DNA of 64,000 nt from Candidatus Bathyarchaeota archaeon (GCA_026014725.1 JAOZHV010000022.1:62001-126000); one strand, 5' to 3'. Counted from the first letter of the stretch, positions 34,175-43,640 are shown. Program-made: numbers and translations. The notes: generated by a model not told the origin, from the sequence alone.

Positions 34175-35122
34175 TTGGCTAAACTGAAATTCGGAGTATT
34201 CCTGCCTTTCTATGCATTCCAAGCCAAAGAACCCAAAAAGTACTACGACCACATCAAAAACATAGTGCTGGAATGCGAAAAAACAGGGTACGACTCGGTT
34301 TGGCTAGACGACCACCTCATGTACAACAACTGGTCCATCCTTGAAAGTTGGACAACACTCTCTGCGCTCTCAAGTCTGACGAGCAAGATTCGCCTTGGAA
34401 CAATGGTCTCATGCATTCAACACAGAAACCCCGCTTTGCTTGCCAAAACCGCGGCAACACTGGATGTCATATCAAACGGCAGGTTAGAGTTCGGCATCGG
34501 AGCAGGAGTCCAAGAAGCAGAGCATGTTGCTTACGGTTTCGGTTTTCCCAAACCGAGTATTCGAACAGAACGCTTAGGCGAGGCTTTGGAAGTTATAATT
34601 CGGCTGTGGACGCAAGAAAAAGCAAGCTATGACGGGAAGTATTATACGCTCAAGGATGCAGTTTGCGAACCAAAACCACTACATAAGCCTCATCCGCCCA
34701 TAACCATTGGCGGAAGCGGAGAAAAACTGCTCAAAGTAACTGCACAGTACGCTGACAGGTTCGATTGGGGATATCTGCCATCCATTGAAATCTATAAACA
34801 TAAGCTTGAGGTGTTAGAAAATCATTGTAGAGCAGTCGGCAGGAAATTTGCTGAAATTGAACGTTCATGCTGGCCTAGCGGTCAGGTGCTTATTGCAGAA
34901 AGTGAGGCATCACTTGCTGAGAAAATCTCCAAGGCAAAACCTGCTAACTTTAGCGTGCAAGAGTTCAAGAAAACTGCTTTAGCTGGGACACCTGAACAGT
35001 GCAGGGAACACTTGCAAGTTTACGTTGATTTAGGCGTGACGTACTTTATGCTGTTCTTTGCCGACTTGCCCAGCGTTGAGAGCTTGCGATTATTTGCAGA
35101 AACTGTTGCTGGGAAAATTTAG
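34175..35122 (+). CDS. Luciferase-like (LLM) flavin/F420-dependent oxidoreductase
   Basis: The bacterial-luciferase TIM barrel is clear over 315 residues: KFGVFLPFYAF, ECEKTGYDSVWLDDHLMYN, IRLGTMVSCIQHRNPALLAK, RLEFGIGAGVQEAEHVAYG, PPITIGGSGEKLLKV, and LAGTPEQCREHLQ near the end. Many archaeal members use coenzyme F420; the substrate is unknown. It is not Mer-like enough to call methylene-H4MPT reductase. The start is TTG at 34175 with GGTGG 8 nt upstream. Confidence 0.88.
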   Translation: MAKLKFGVFLPFYAFQAKEPKKYYDHIKNIVLECEKTGYDSVWLDDHLMYNNWSILESWTTLSALSSLTSKIRLGTMVSCIQHRNPALLAKTAATLDVISNGRLEFGIGAGVQEAEHVAYGFGFPKPSIRTERLGEALEVIIRLWTQEKASYDGKYYTLKDAVCEPKPLHKPHPPITIGGSGEKLLKVTAQYADRFDWGYLPSIEIYKHKLEVLENHCRAVGRKFAEIERSCWPSGQVLIAESEASLAEKISKAKPANFSVQEFKKTALAGTPEQCREHLQVYVDLGVTYFMLFFADLPSVESLRLFAETVAGKI

Positions 35123-35123
35123 G

Positions 35124-35450
35124 TTAGAGGTCGCCTTTAGCAATGTGCGAGAGCTCATGCAGAAGGATTTCGTCTAAACTGTGATATGGGGTTTGCCTCA
35201 CAAGTATAATGTATTGGGCGTCATCGGTTTCGTCAGCGTTAAACACGCACGCATCCGTACCCTTAATTGAAAGAATCCTGCCCCATTCCACAACTTCCCG
35301 CAATGCATCCTCAGGGCAGTGCCTGTGTTCGATGGCATGGTTAAAATCTTCATCGCTCAATTGCAGAGCCTTAACTTTTGGCAACGGTTTACTACTCAGC
35401 GTTTTCCATATAGCGTTAAGCTGCTTTTTTGGTATACGCTTAACTTTCAT
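35124..35450 (-). CDS. Small protein with C-terminal HExxH motif
   Basis: From the ATG at 35450 (MKVKRIPKK, GAAGG at 8 nt) the product has about 108 residues; upstream ATG codons at 35474 and 35507 are alternatives. The C-terminus reads DEILLHELSHIAKGDL, a zinc-metallopeptidase HExxH helix like that of ImmA/IrrE-type proteins. It stands only a few residues from the end of the chain, so the third metal ligand must come from upstream (EHRHCPED is a candidate) or be absent. Strand AQYIILVRQTPYHS precedes it. Peptidase activity is unproven. Confidence 0.6.
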   Translation of the reverse strand: MKVKRIPKKQLNAIWKTLSSKPLPKVKALQLSDEDFNHAIEHRHCPEDALREVVEWGRILSIKGTDACVFNADETDDAQYIILVRQTPYHSLDEILLHELSHIAKGDL

Positions 35451-35613
35451 TTTGATGCCTTCAACTAAAACCATTAAAGCCCCAACCACTATACTTGCCT
35501 TTTCCAAAAACCATCATGCCAGTTCAGAGGCAAGTTGCTACAGAGAAACAACGGGTTTTAAAGTAAAAGCGTTTGCAGTAGTGACGCCACTACCACAAAC
35601 AAATAGCCAAGGG

Positions 35614-36060
35614 CTAAGGCTTAGCTTTAACCGATATGACTTTAATGCCGTTCTTCTTCAGCAACGCCGCAGTTACCCCATTACCCTCAACGCATTTGTC
35701 AGAGAATGTGCCATCAAAAATCAACCCGCAACCACACGAAGGACTCTTCTCAATAAGCAAGGCCTCTTTTGCACCAATGGACTGAGCGATTCTCAAAGTT
35801 GCAGTGGCTCCAGCAACAAATTGCCGTGTAACATCAACGTCTCTCTCATTAACCACTTTTGCCTTGCCAGCTAATACGTCTGAGCCGTCGCCGCCCTGAA
35901 TTTCAGCGGGCACCCGCGGCACAGGCAAGTCGCCTAAAACTTCTGGGCAAACAGGAAATAAATCACCCTTCAAAAATTCTTCGAGCAGGTTGGGGTTTAA
36001 CCAGTTTTTCCCTTCAAAGTTACAGTTAACGCCGATTAGGCAGGCACTGACGAGTTTCAT
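35614..36060 (-). CDS. DUF523 / TudS-family iron-sulfur protein
   Basis: The family signature is intact: VSACLIGVNCNFEGKN at the N-terminus, FPVCPEVLGDLPVPRVPAEI in the middle and IEKSPSCGCGLIFDG. The conserved cysteines fit a [4Fe-4S] cluster with one open coordination site, as in TudS, the thiouracil desulfidase of this family. A role in desulfuration of thiolated bases is therefore possible. The length of 148 residues is normal. Confidence 0.85.
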   Translation of the reverse strand: MKLVSACLIGVNCNFEGKNWLNPNLLEEFLKGDLFPVCPEVLGDLPVPRVPAEIQGGDGSDVLAGKAKVVNERDVDVTRQFVAGATATLRIAQSIGAKEALLIEKSPSCGCGLIFDGTFSDKCVEGNGVTAALLKKNGIKVISVKAKP

Positions 36061-36135
36061 ACCTACACAGGCACAATATGAAGCTTAATACCTTTGTATT
36101 TCAAAACCTTTCTAAAAAGGAGCGTTTTGGAATCA

Positions 36136-37026
36136 TCAAGGTTTCGTATGCTCGACGAGGATTTTTTCTGAGTAAATGATAGATGCTCCGCTTATGCCAG
36201 TTGCTTGCATCGTAGTTTCTTGTGTTAATTCTGATTTGATTAAACGGCAGGTTCCATATTCAAGGTACGTTTTGCCAGTTAGCTGCAATATAGAGTTATC
36301 CAAAATACTTCCGCTTATAACCCCGTTGTCTGGACTAATATGCATAGTCAGGTTGTTGCTTGAGAGTTCCACCACGAAAACCTTGTAGGTACCTGCTGGA
36401 ACGGTGATTTCTTGGATACCGGCGAATTTGAGTGTTATTTCGCCTGTTAAGCCGAGGCTTGCGTTGCCTGTGCTTACTGGAAACTGCCAAACATCACCGA
36501 GGTTCACCTGCGTTTTCGCCAAATATGCTTCAAGAGCGGGATTACCAGTAACGTTTAAGAAAAACGCTGGTGACCCTGATGGCAAAAGATTGTTATAGTA
36601 CGTTGATTTGCGTGTGTTGTTTGTTGTCAGGGGTATAGAAATGGTTTTTCCGTTTATTTCTGAAGTTATTGTGAGTTTGATGGTGTAGTTTTCGCCGTCA
36701 AAGCCAAGGATTTCATAGCTACCTGTTGAATTGTAGGTTTCTGATATGGGATTAGTTTGTACGTCTATCGTTGTGTTGCTCATTTGGTTGGTAACCGTGT
36801 TTGTGGTTGTGTACAGCATTTTTTCTCCAACCGAGTAGTTTAAGCCTAATTCTATTGTTGAGCCTAAAGCTTGCGGAACAAAAAGGGCTGAAGCGATAAC
36901 TATTGCCGCTATGACTCCACAGAAAGTGTAAAGTCTTTTTCGTCCCTTGTTTGGAATCGGAAGTGCAGATGTGGTTGACGTATTGGAGGGTTGAGAGCTA
37001 TCTGCTTTACTAAACATTATCTTCAT
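36136..37026 (-). CDS. Membrane-anchored extracellular hypothetical protein
   Basis: The 296-residue product has a polar Ser/Thr-rich cytoplasmic start, one membrane helix (about residues 33-54) and a 240-residue extracellular beta-rich domain. The segment LKFAGIQEITVPAGTYKVFVVEL resembles the DUF3108-like beta-barrel proteins of archaea, which often carry VPAGTFxxxxV. Asn-Xaa-Thr/Ser sequons are numerous. Function is unknown. Confidence 0.6.
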   Translation of the reverse strand: MKIMFSKADSSQPSNTSTTSALPIPNKGRKRLYTFCGVIAAIVIASALFVPQALGSTIELGLNYSVGEKMLYTTTNTVTNQMSNTTIDVQTNPISETYNSTGSYEILGFDGENYTIKLTITSEINGKTISIPLTTNNTRKSTYYNNLLPSGSPAFFLNVTGNPALEAYLAKTQVNLGDVWQFPVSTGNASLGLTGEITLKFAGIQEITVPAGTYKVFVVELSSNNLTMHISPDNGVISGSILDNSILQLTGKTYLEYGTCRLIKSELTQETTMQATGISGASIIYSEKILVEHTKP

Positions 37027-37068
37027 CCTCTAAAAAGCTAATTTGCGATTAAACAAATTTAAGTTCTT

Positions 37069-37088
37069 TTGACTAAAAAAATAGTCAA
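37069..37088. repeat. TTGACTA inverted repeat
   Basis: TTGACTA (37069-37075) and TAGTCAA (37082-37088) are separated by six bases. The same half-site forms a longer inverted repeat at 58792-58820. It looks like a dimeric regulator's operator, lying between the 37026 (-) gene and the thermosome. Confidence 0.45.
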
Positions 37089-37191
37089 CAATACCTAAAG
37101 TATCGTATTTGCCTAATACATAATGGCTGATATGTTTCATTTTGGCGAAGACAATAAACCTCGCGCTCGGCAAAAAACAACAATTCAATTC

Positions 37192-37231
37192 ATGCTTTTA
37201 TAGGGGGATAGGTCTACCGCAAACAAACAAG
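37192..37231 (+). repeat. G-rich intergenic element, class B, copy 2
   Basis: CTTTTATAGGGGGATAGG is followed by TCTACCGCAAACAAACAAG. It matches the copy at 58705-58757 in the core and, more loosely, downstream. It lies 230 bp upstream of the thermosome start and does not overlap its likely TATA box. Confidence 0.6.
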
Positions 37232-37406
37232 CCCTCGCTTTTTTCTGCATACGCTTCCATATACCGCCTATATAATAGGGGGCTATAGAAAAAAATCCCG
37301 CTTAAGCCCACTCACAACTACTAAAAAAACAACAACACAAAAAAACAAGCACACGATACAAAAACCACAAACAAATAGCTACATAAACACGCCATCACTA
37401 GAAAAA

Positions 37407-37452
37407 CTTATATTGCAAGCCACATTTTCTTGTTGTTCGCACTAACTGGAGG
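37407..37452 (+). promoter_or_regulatory. Thermosome promoter and ribosome-binding site
   Basis: CTTATATT (37407-37414), preceded by the purine-rich GAAAAA, is a good TATA/BRE pair. Transcription would start near 37436. GGAGG (37448-37452) lies 11 nt before the TTG start of the thermosome gene. Confidence 0.5.
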
Positions 37453-37463
37453 CTAACCACACT

Positions 37464-39152
37464 TTGTCAACAGCACCAACCCAAGCAAGCGGCATACCCG
37501 TTCTCGTCCTAAAAGAAGGCTCAAACCGCACACGCGGAAGAGAAGCCCAACACGGCAACATAACAGCCGCAAAAATCGTAGCCGAAAGCATCAAAAGCGC
37601 TCTTGGCCCAAAAGGCATGGACAAAATGCTCGTTGACAGTTTCGGAGACGTCACCATCACAAGCGACGGACGCACAATCCTCGACGAAATGGACATCCAG
37701 CACCCAGCAGCAAAAATGCTCGTCGAAGTCGCCAAAACACAAGACAAAGAAGCAGGCGACGGAACAACCAGCGCCGTCATAATCGCAGGAGAACTCCTAA
37801 ACCGCGCCGAAGAACTCATCGACAAAAACATTCACCCAACCATCATAATTGACGGCTACAGAAAAGCTGCAGAAAAAGCCCTTGAAACACTTGAGAAAAT
37901 CGCCATCCCCATCGACACAAAATTAAAAGATTACCTCAAAAAAGCAGCAACCACATCCATGGGCAGCAAAATCGTAGCTGAACACAAAGAATACCTGGCT
38001 GGCATCGTTGTAAAAGCCATGCTTGCAGTAGCCGAGAAAACAGGCGGCTCTTACAAAGTGGATGTTGACGATGTCAAAGTTGAGAAGAAAACAGGTGAAT
38101 CCACAAGCGACACCACCCTAATCAACGGCATAGTTTTAGACAAAGAGATCGTCCACACAGGCATGCCAAAACGCGTAGAAAACGCCAAGATTGCATTGCT
38201 TGACGCTTCACTGGAAGTTGAAAAAACCGAGTTAGACGCAAAAATTAACATTGAATCGCCCGAGCAGATTGAAGCGTTCCTAAAACAGGAAGAAACCATG
38301 CTCAAAACGATGGTGGAAAAAATTGTGGCTTCAGGCGCCAACGTCGTTATCTGCCAAAAAGGCATTGACGACATGGTGCAGCATTTCCTTGCTCGAAAAG
38401 GCATAATCGCTGTTAGAAGAGCCAAAAAATCAGACATGGAAAAGCTCGCCAAAGCCACAGGCGGCAAAATCCAAAGCAACATCGATGCACTTTCAGCTTC
38501 TGACCTTGGTTGCGCTGCGGTTGTGGAAGAGCGCAGAGTTGGTGATGATAAAATGACGTTTGTTGAGGGCTGCAAGAACCCGAAGGCTGTGACGATTTTG
38601 GTTCGCGGTGGGACTCAGCGTATGACTGCAGAAGCTGAGCGTTCGATTCACGATGGCCTCTGCGTTGTGAAGGATTTGCTTTTGGAGCCTAAAGTTGTTG
38701 CTGGTGGTGGGGCTCCTGAATTGGAGGTTGCGAAAGCGCTTAAGGGTTATGCTCAGACTTTGCCGGGGAGAGAGCAACTTGCGGTTAGGGTTTTTGCTGA
38801 TGCTTTCGAGTCGATTGCTGTTACGTTAGCGGAGAATGCTGGTTTGGACCCTGTTGATGTTTTGTCTGAGTTGCGTGCTCGGCACGAGAAGGGTGAAACT
38901 TGGGCTGGAATAGAGATGCTCAGCGGGAAGGTTGTGGATATGTCTGTGGTTGGGGTTTTTGAGCCGCTGGGTGTTAAGAAGCAGATTGTTAAGAGTGCGG
39001 TTGAGGCTGCTTCGTTGATTTTGAAGATTGATGATGTAATTGCGTCTGGTAAGATGAAGAGTCCTCCGATGCCGCCTGGGGGAGGTATGCCTGGTGGTGG
39101 TATGGGAGGCATGGGTGGTATGGGTGGTTATCCTGGTTCTGGAGAGTATTAG
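37464..39152 (+). CDS. thsA: Thermosome (group II chaperonin) subunit
   Basis: The 562-residue ATP-dependent chaperonin subunit has [23 protein letters not shown], the ATP-site [15 protein letters not shown], the group-II motif [11 protein letters not shown] and a C-terminal GGM-rich tail. It folds proteins inside a double-ring cage without GroES. The start is TTG at 37464. Codon style changes inside the gene: the first 1 kb prefers C- and A-ending codons, the last 0.6 kb G- and T-ending codons, with the switch near 38.5 kb. It is followed 2 nt later by rpoK. Confidence 0.97.
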   Translation: MSTAPTQASGIPVLVLKEGSNRTRGREAQHGNITAAKIVAESIKSALGPKGMDKMLVDSFGDVTITSDGRTILDEMDIQHPAAKMLVEVAKTQDKEAGDGTTSAVIIAGELLNRAEELIDKNIHPTIIIDGYRKAAEKALETLEKIAIPIDTKLKDYLKKAATTSMGSKIVAEHKEYLAGIVVKAMLAVAEKTGGSYKVDVDDVKVEKKTGESTSDTTLINGIVLDKEIVHTGMPKRVENAKIALLDASLEVEKTELDAKINIESPEQIEAFLKQEETMLKTMVEKIVASGANVVICQKGIDDMVQHFLARKGIIAVRRAKKSDMEKLAKATGGKIQSNIDALSASDLGCAAVVEERRVGDDKMTFVEGCKNPKAVTILVRGGTQRMTAEAERSIHDGLCVVKDLLLEPKVVAGGGAPELEVAKALKGYAQTLPGREQLAVRVFADAFESIAVTLAENAGLDPVDVLSELRARHEKGETWAGIEMLSGKVVDMSVVGVFEPLGVKKQIVKSAVEAASLILKIDDVIASGKMKSPPMPPGGGMPGGGMGGMGGMGGYPGSGEY

Positions 39153-39154
39153 GT

Positions 39155-39397
39155 TTGGTTGATGTGAAAGTTAGTGTTGGTCCTCCGAAGGCAACTCGGT
39201 TTGAGAAGGCTCGGATTGTTGGTGCTCGTGCGTTGCAGATTTCTATGGGTGCGCCGATTTTGGTTGATGCTGCTGAGAATACGAATCCGATTGATATTGC
39301 TATGTCAGAGTTTGATGCTGGGATTTTGCCGATTACGATTCGCCGCACGTTGCCGGATGGGACTTTCCAAGATATTCCTTTAAAATGGCTGTCTTAA
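39155..39397 (+). CDS. rpoK: DNA-directed RNA polymerase subunit K
   Basis: The 80-residue protein is the archaeal homologue of eukaryotic RPB6 and bacterial omega. The signature [19 protein letters not shown] and the end [17 protein letters not shown] are intact. It latches the largest polymerase subunit during assembly. The start is TTG at 39155, 2 nt after the thermosome stop, so the two are co-transcribed. Its G/T-ending codon style equals that of the 3' third of the thermosome gene. Confidence 0.95.
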   Translation: MVDVKVSVGPPKATRFEKARIVGARALQISMGAPILVDAAENTNPIDIAMSEFDAGILPITIRRTLPDGTFQDIPLKWLS

Positions 39398-39401
39398 CGC
39401 C

Positions 39402-39443
39402 ATTCTTTTTCTTTTTGTTTTTTTCTGTTGCGATTTTTTTCTA
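39402..39443 (+). terminator. Oligo-T terminator after rpoK
   Basis: Several T-runs (CTTTTTCTTTTTG, TTTTTTTC, ATTTTTTTC) directly follow the rpoK stop and fit archaeal oligo-T termination of the thermosome-rpoK transcript. Confidence 0.5.
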
Positions 39444-39465
39444 TACCTCTATTATAAATAGGTGC

Positions 39466-39987
39466 TTAGTAGACTGAGACTTTGGCTACTCCTGGTGTTT
39501 TTAGGATTTCTGGTATTAGTTCTCCGGGGATTTTGCGTTCTACGATGAAGGTGAGTTTGGGTTCTGGGCTCAGTTCGGGGTCGTCTACGATGGCTTGGCG
39601 TATGCTCAACCCTGCCCTGTTTAGGACTACGGCTGTGTTGGCAAGTATGCCCGGCGACCTCGCGTTCGTAGGAGTAATTTCAACCACGCCTAGGTTGAGG
39701 GGTTTGGCGATTTCTTTGAGCGAGTGTCCTGCGGGGCGAAGCTCTTCAAAAATCATGCGCAACTCAGCATTTTCCTCAATAGATTTTAGTGTCTCATTCA
39801 CGGTGCGACGGTCAACACCCGCGACTCTGGCAACGCGCACGGGCGGAATCTCAATCTCATTTAGGTAGATTTTGTCGCCTTTCGCGCTAAGTCCATTCTC
39901 GATTAGGACGCGGGCAACTTTTAGACGCTCAGGGTACTCTTGGAGTTGGCTTTTTATTTTGTTCCACATTTTGATTCGCTGATGCAT
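39466..39987 (-). CDS. ACT-domain amino acid metabolism regulator (COG2150-like)
   Basis: The 173-residue protein has an N-terminal helix-turn-helix-like part (residues 20-70, PPVRVARVAGVDRRTVNETLKSI) and a C-terminal ACT-type domain (about 95-173, GVVEITPTNARSPGILANTAVVLNRAGLSIRQ). This matches archaeal regulators of amino acid metabolism with an ACT domain. It is divergent from trpB2, with a palindromic TGTACA-type site between them. Role as the regulator of trpB2 and of itself is inferred from this arrangement, which parallels TrpY in Methanothermobacter. Confidence 0.8.
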   Translation of the reverse strand: MHQRIKMWNKIKSQLQEYPERLKVARVLIENGLSAKGDKIYLNEIEIPPVRVARVAGVDRRTVNETLKSIEENAELRMIFEELRPAGHSLKEIAKPLNLGVVEITPTNARSPGILANTAVVLNRAGLSIRQAIVDDPELSPEPKLTFIVERKIPGELIPEILKTPGVAKVSVY

Positions 39988-40037
39988 GTTTCTGTGCGTT
40001 TAAGTATAAATGTGTTGTTAGCGCCAAAGAAACACAC

Positions 40038-40051
40038 GTACAAAACTGTAC
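40038..40051. promoter_or_regulatory. GTACA-N4-TGTAC operator upstream of trpB2
   Basis: A perfect inverted repeat, GTACA then AAAC then TGTAC, lies in the divergent spacer, 10 bp before the trpB2 TATA-like TTAAATAAAA (40061-40070). The TRP box bound by TrpY in Methanothermobacter has the consensus TGTACA, present here at 40047-40052. Confidence 0.55.
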
Positions 40052-40111
40052 ACAAAAGCCTTAAATAAAACCTTAAAGTACCCTTTCTAACTCAAATTAA
40101 AGGCGAACCAC

Positions 40112-41524
40112 ATGCCAAGCAAAAAAATCTTACTAAAAGAAGAAGACATACCAAAACAATGGTACAACATCGTCCCCGACCTACCTCACCCGCTCCCACC
40201 CTTCATAGACGTAGCAACAAAGGAGCCAGGCGTCGGCATAGTCCCAAGAATCTTCCCCAAAGAAATCATCGGACAGGAAATCAGCCAAGAACGCTGGATA
40301 AACATCCCTGAAGAAGTCCGAGAAGTCTACCGCATCTGGAGACCCACACCACTCATCAGAGCCACAGGTCTAGAAAAAGCGCTCAAAACACCAGCAAAAA
40401 TCTACTACAAATACGAAGGCGTAAGCCCAGCAGGCAGCCACAAACCAAACACTGCCGTTCCACAGGCTTATTACAACATGAAAGAAGGCACCAAACGCCT
40501 CAGCACAGAAACAGGCGCAGGACAATGGGGCTCAGCCTTAGCGTTTGCAGCCATGATGTTCGGACTACAATCCACCATCTACATGGTACGCGCAAGCTAC
40601 GACCAAAAACCCTACCGCAAAATGCTCATGAAAGCCTTCGGCGGAGAATGCATCGCCAGCCCAAGCAGCAGAACAGAAGCAGGAAGAAAAATCCTAGCTG
40701 AAGACCCAAAAAGCAAAGGCAGCCTAGGCATAGCCATCAGCGAAGCCGTAGAAGATGCGCTTGTTAACGAAGCAGAAACCAACTATGCCATCGGCAGCGT
40801 CTTCAACCACGTATGCCTACACCAAACCGTAGAAGGCCTAGAAGCCAAAAAACAACTCGAAATGGTAGACGACTACCCCGACGTAATCTACGGATGCATC
40901 GGCGGAGGCAGCAGCTACAGCGGTCTAATGTGGCCATTCTACTACGATAAAGTCGCAAAGAAAGCACCTAAAGAATGCAAATTCGTAGCTACAGAAGCCA
41001 CAGCATGCCCCAAGGTCACCAAAGGCTGGTACCAATATGACCACGGCGACACAGCCAAACTCACTCCCCTTGTGCCCATGCACACACTAGGACACGACTT
41101 CATTCCAGCGCCGATACACGCAGGCGGACTACGCTACCACGGCATAGCACCAACCATCAGCGTACTCACACAAACAAAACAAATGACAACCGAAGCCTAC
41201 AGCCAAATAGAAGTCTTCGACGCAGCAAAAACATTCATCCAAGCAGAAGGCATCATCCCAGCGCCAGAACCATCCCACGCCATCAAAGGCGCCATAGACG
41301 AAGCACTACGCTGCAAACAGACAGGCGAAGCAAAAACCATCCTCTTCGTACTCTGCGGACACGGCTTCTTTGACATGGCAGCATACGACGAATACTTCAG
41401 CGGCAACCTTCAACCCTACGAATACCCAACCCAAAAAGTAGCCGAATCCATGGAAAAACTGCACAAGCTCTATCCGTGGCTAAACGAAGTAAACAAGAAA
41501 TACATAAGCTGCGAACCACTCTAA
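40112..41524 (+). CDS. trpB2: Tryptophan synthase beta-like enzyme TrpB2
   Basis: The 470-residue PLP enzyme is of the TrpB2 type, longer than TrpB1 and with an N-terminal extension ([20 protein letters not shown]). Motifs are [15 protein letters not shown], the PLP-binding Lys111 in [25 protein letters not shown], and [10 protein letters not shown] for the phosphate. TrpB2 condenses indole with serine, often independently of TrpA. No other trp gene is nearby. Codon choice is strongly C/A-ending. Confidence 0.95.
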   Translation: MPSKKILLKEEDIPKQWYNIVPDLPHPLPPFIDVATKEPGVGIVPRIFPKEIIGQEISQERWINIPEEVREVYRIWRPTPLIRATGLEKALKTPAKIYYKYEGVSPAGSHKPNTAVPQAYYNMKEGTKRLSTETGAGQWGSALAFAAMMFGLQSTIYMVRASYDQKPYRKMLMKAFGGECIASPSSRTEAGRKILAEDPKSKGSLGIAISEAVEDALVNEAETNYAIGSVFNHVCLHQTVEGLEAKKQLEMVDDYPDVIYGCIGGGSSYSGLMWPFYYDKVAKKAPKECKFVATEATACPKVTKGWYQYDHGDTAKLTPLVPMHTLGHDFIPAPIHAGGLRYHGIAPTISVLTQTKQMTTEAYSQIEVFDAAKTFIQAEGIIPAPEPSHAIKGAIDEALRCKQTGEAKTILFVLCGHGFFDMAAYDEYFSGNLQPYEYPTQKVAESMEKLHKLYPWLNEVNKKYISCEPL

Positions 41525-41544
41525 AACGTAGCCTCCCTCCCCCC

Positions 41545-41572
41545 TTTCCATTCTTTCATTTTCTTTTTATTT
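41545..41572 (+). terminator. Oligo-T terminator after trpB2
   Basis: A pyrimidine-rich tract with repeated T-runs (CCCTTTCCATTCTTTC, TTTTCTTTTTATTT) follows the trpB2 stop by about 20 nt. Confidence 0.4.
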
Positions 41573-41608
41573 AACCAGCCAACCTATACTATCAAGGTTA
41601 AATTACAC

Positions 41609-42745
41609 TTGAATATCAGTGAAACCAAACCACAAACAAAAACAATCGGCTTCATAGTTAATCCAGTCGCAGGCATGGGCGGCGCAGTCGGACTAAAAGG
41701 CACAGACGGCAAAGCCACCCTAAACAAAGCCATCGCTCTGGGCGCAAAACCCGTGGCAACAGAGCGAGCAGAAACCTTCCTTGCCGAATTGGTCCCAACC
41801 AAACCACACATAACCCTGCTTGTTGGCGCCGCGGAAATGGGCGAAAAACAAGCAAAAAAACACGGCTACAACTACATCGCCATCGGCGAGCCCAAACAAG
41901 AAACCACCCCAAAAGACACACAAGACACCGCTAAACAAATTGCCCAAGCAGGAGCGGATTTGCTGGTTTTCTGCGGTGGAGACGGCACAGCCCGCGACAT
42001 CCAAAAAGCCATTGACCTAAAACTGCCCGTGCTCGGAGTGCCCACAGGTGTTAAGATGCACAGCGCCCTATTCGCCATCAGCCCCCAAGCAGCCGCAAGA
42101 GTCGCAATCAGGTTCCTGTGGAGCGGGCTACCCATCAGAGAAGCCGAAGTTATGGATGTGGACGAGCAAGCCTTCAGAGAAGGACGCCTCTCCGCTGAGC
42201 TTTACGGGTACACGCTAAGCCCCTACGAGCCACACCTGATTCAAGGCAACAAGATGGCTTCTCCAATGACTGAGAGCGAAGCGGAAAACCAAGTAGCCAT
42301 CGCCCTATACATTATTGAGCAAATGCAACCAAATACGCTTTACATTGTAGGTCCGGGAACCACCACACGTACAATCGCTGACCTCTTAGACCAGAAAAAA
42401 ACCCTCCTAGGCGTAGACCTCATCGAGAACAAGAAAATAATCGCCACAGACGTAAACGAGAAACAAATCCTGCAGGCGATAAAAAGCAAAACAGTGCGGA
42501 TTATTGTAACGCCCATCGGTGGGCAAGGCTTCATTTTCGGCAGAGGCAACCAGCAAATAAGCGCCAGAGTAATCCGTCAAGTAGGCATAGAAAACATCGT
42601 CGTGGTGGCAACCAAAAGCAAGCTGGACAGGCTTGAGAGCTTGAGAGTTGACACTGGCGACGCGGAGTTGGATGCGGAGTTTAGGGCACGCGGCATAAAA
42701 GTCATAGTTGACTATAAACGAGCACAAGAAATTCCAATCGAATAA
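41609..42745 (+). CDS. ATP-NAD kinase family protein (COG3199/AcoX-like)
   Basis: The 378-residue protein has the NAD-kinase-type nucleotide site GGDGTARD at residues 123-130 and the start IGFIVNPVAGMGGAVGLKG. LGVPTGVKMHSALFAISP and TPIGGQGFIFGRGNQQIS are the conserved blocks of the COG3199 group. NAD or a related cofactor may be phosphorylated, but the substrate of this subgroup is not established. The start is TTG at 41609. It probably shares regulation with neither neighbour. Confidence 0.85.
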   Translation: MNISETKPQTKTIGFIVNPVAGMGGAVGLKGTDGKATLNKAIALGAKPVATERAETFLAELVPTKPHITLLVGAAEMGEKQAKKHGYNYIAIGEPKQETTPKDTQDTAKQIAQAGADLLVFCGGDGTARDIQKAIDLKLPVLGVPTGVKMHSALFAISPQAAARVAIRFLWSGLPIREAEVMDVDEQAFREGRLSAELYGYTLSPYEPHLIQGNKMASPMTESEAENQVAIALYIIEQMQPNTLYIVGPGTTTRTIADLLDQKKTLLGVDLIENKKIIATDVNEKQILQAIKSKTVRIIVTPIGGQGFIFGRGNQQISARVIRQVGIENIVVVATKSKLDRLESLRVDTGDAELDAEFRARGIKVIVDYKRAQEIPIE

Positions 42746-42779
42746 TTATTGGGCTATCCAGTTTGGAGAAAACTTTTGC

Positions 42780-43391
42780 TTACTTGTTTAGCTTCCTTTT
42801 ACGTTGGTAATAATATAGGAGCATAATTAAAACAGCCGTTGCAATGGTGACTGCTGTGATTACTTTAATTAGGCTACTTGGGGAAAAAACAGGATCTTGT
42901 TCCACAGTAAAAATGATTGAAGCATTTGAACTTGGGTAGTATTCAGACGAATAAACCATAGCCATTACCATGTATACATAGCCCTCTACTGTGATTGCTA
43001 ATTGATGTGTTCCACTGGGAATGCTTGACAGAGTAACATTAAACTCAAGAAAATTATCGGCAGATACATTGAATTTTGAATCCGTGAAATACAGAATTTG
43101 CGTCTCGTTTTGCCAATCACCCTTAAAGCAAACCTTAACAATATGGGCGAGATGAAAATCAACCCTTGGTGCCATATCAATTACTTGTGGTCCAGAAACA
43201 TTGAAAATCACTGAAATGTAATCGTTATTTATTACGGTGTTGTTGTGTGGAGAGGTAACTGATATACTTGGTGAAATCATTGTGGCGCCATCAATGTCAT
43301 AATACTCCTGAGCATCCACAACTGCTGGATTACATATGGTAGCTAACACAATTAATCCCGAAATCATAGCAGCAGTTACTATCTTGCTCAT
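42780..43391 (-). CDS. Secreted protein with C-terminal membrane anchor
   Basis: From the ATG at 43391 the product has a signal peptide (MSKIVTAAMISGLIVLA, cleavage after VVDA), a beta-sandwich of Ig/Big type (ITVTSPHNN-like start, FNVSGPQVIDM, IPSGTHQLAITVEGYV) and a C-terminal helix ending in YYYQRKRKLNK. The open frame extends to 43583, but the additional 64 residues lack the look of a secreted protein's start. It lies between an NAD-kinase-like gene and the divergent aminotransferase gene. Confidence 0.6.
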   Translation of the reverse strand: MSKIVTAAMISGLIVLATICNPAVVDAQEYYDIDGATMISPSISVTSPHNNTVINNDYISVIFNVSGPQVIDMAPRVDFHLAHIVKVCFKGDWQNETQILYFTDSKFNVSADNFLEFNVTLSSIPSGTHQLAITVEGYVYMVMAMVYSSEYYPSSNASIIFTVEQDPVFSPSSLIKVITAVTIATAVLIMLLYYYQRKRKLNK

Positions 43392-43640
43392 AGGTAACAA
43401 ACAAAACCTATTTCTTAAGAGCTTTTTCGTCAAAGTTTCTTGACTGAGATACCTCATACCACTTAGAATACACGAAGCATGCAAAGTCGAGGACGAAAAA
43501 GTATTAGGAAGAAACAAACAATTATGGATTTGTTCGGATTTAAACCGAAATCTAAAGAAATAGCCATCAGAAAAAGATAGCACCTGATTGGTAATGGAAA
43601 TATATCAGTCCCCAATAACATAGAGAGCGAGGCGCACCAT

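Larger units (their letters stand above)
37027..37463. other. Long thermosome upstream region
   Basis: These 437 bases contain no gene. They hold an inverted repeat of TTGACTA (37069-37088), a class-B G-rich element (37192-37231), a further TATAATAGGGGGCTATAG near 37269 and the thermosome promoter (37407-37414). A TTTTCTGCATACGCTTCC stretch near 37233 weakly resembles the opposite strand of class-A elements. Confidence 0.5.

Noticed and set aside
33990-34187. 65-codon plus-strand frame before the LLM oxidoreductase gene
   Set aside because: It overlaps the true TTG start of that gene, has no good ribosome-binding site, and covers the promoter spacer.
38051-38575. 174-codon minus-strand frame inside the thermosome gene
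   Set aside because: Antisense shadow of a highly conserved chaperonin; Ser/Phe-rich composition.
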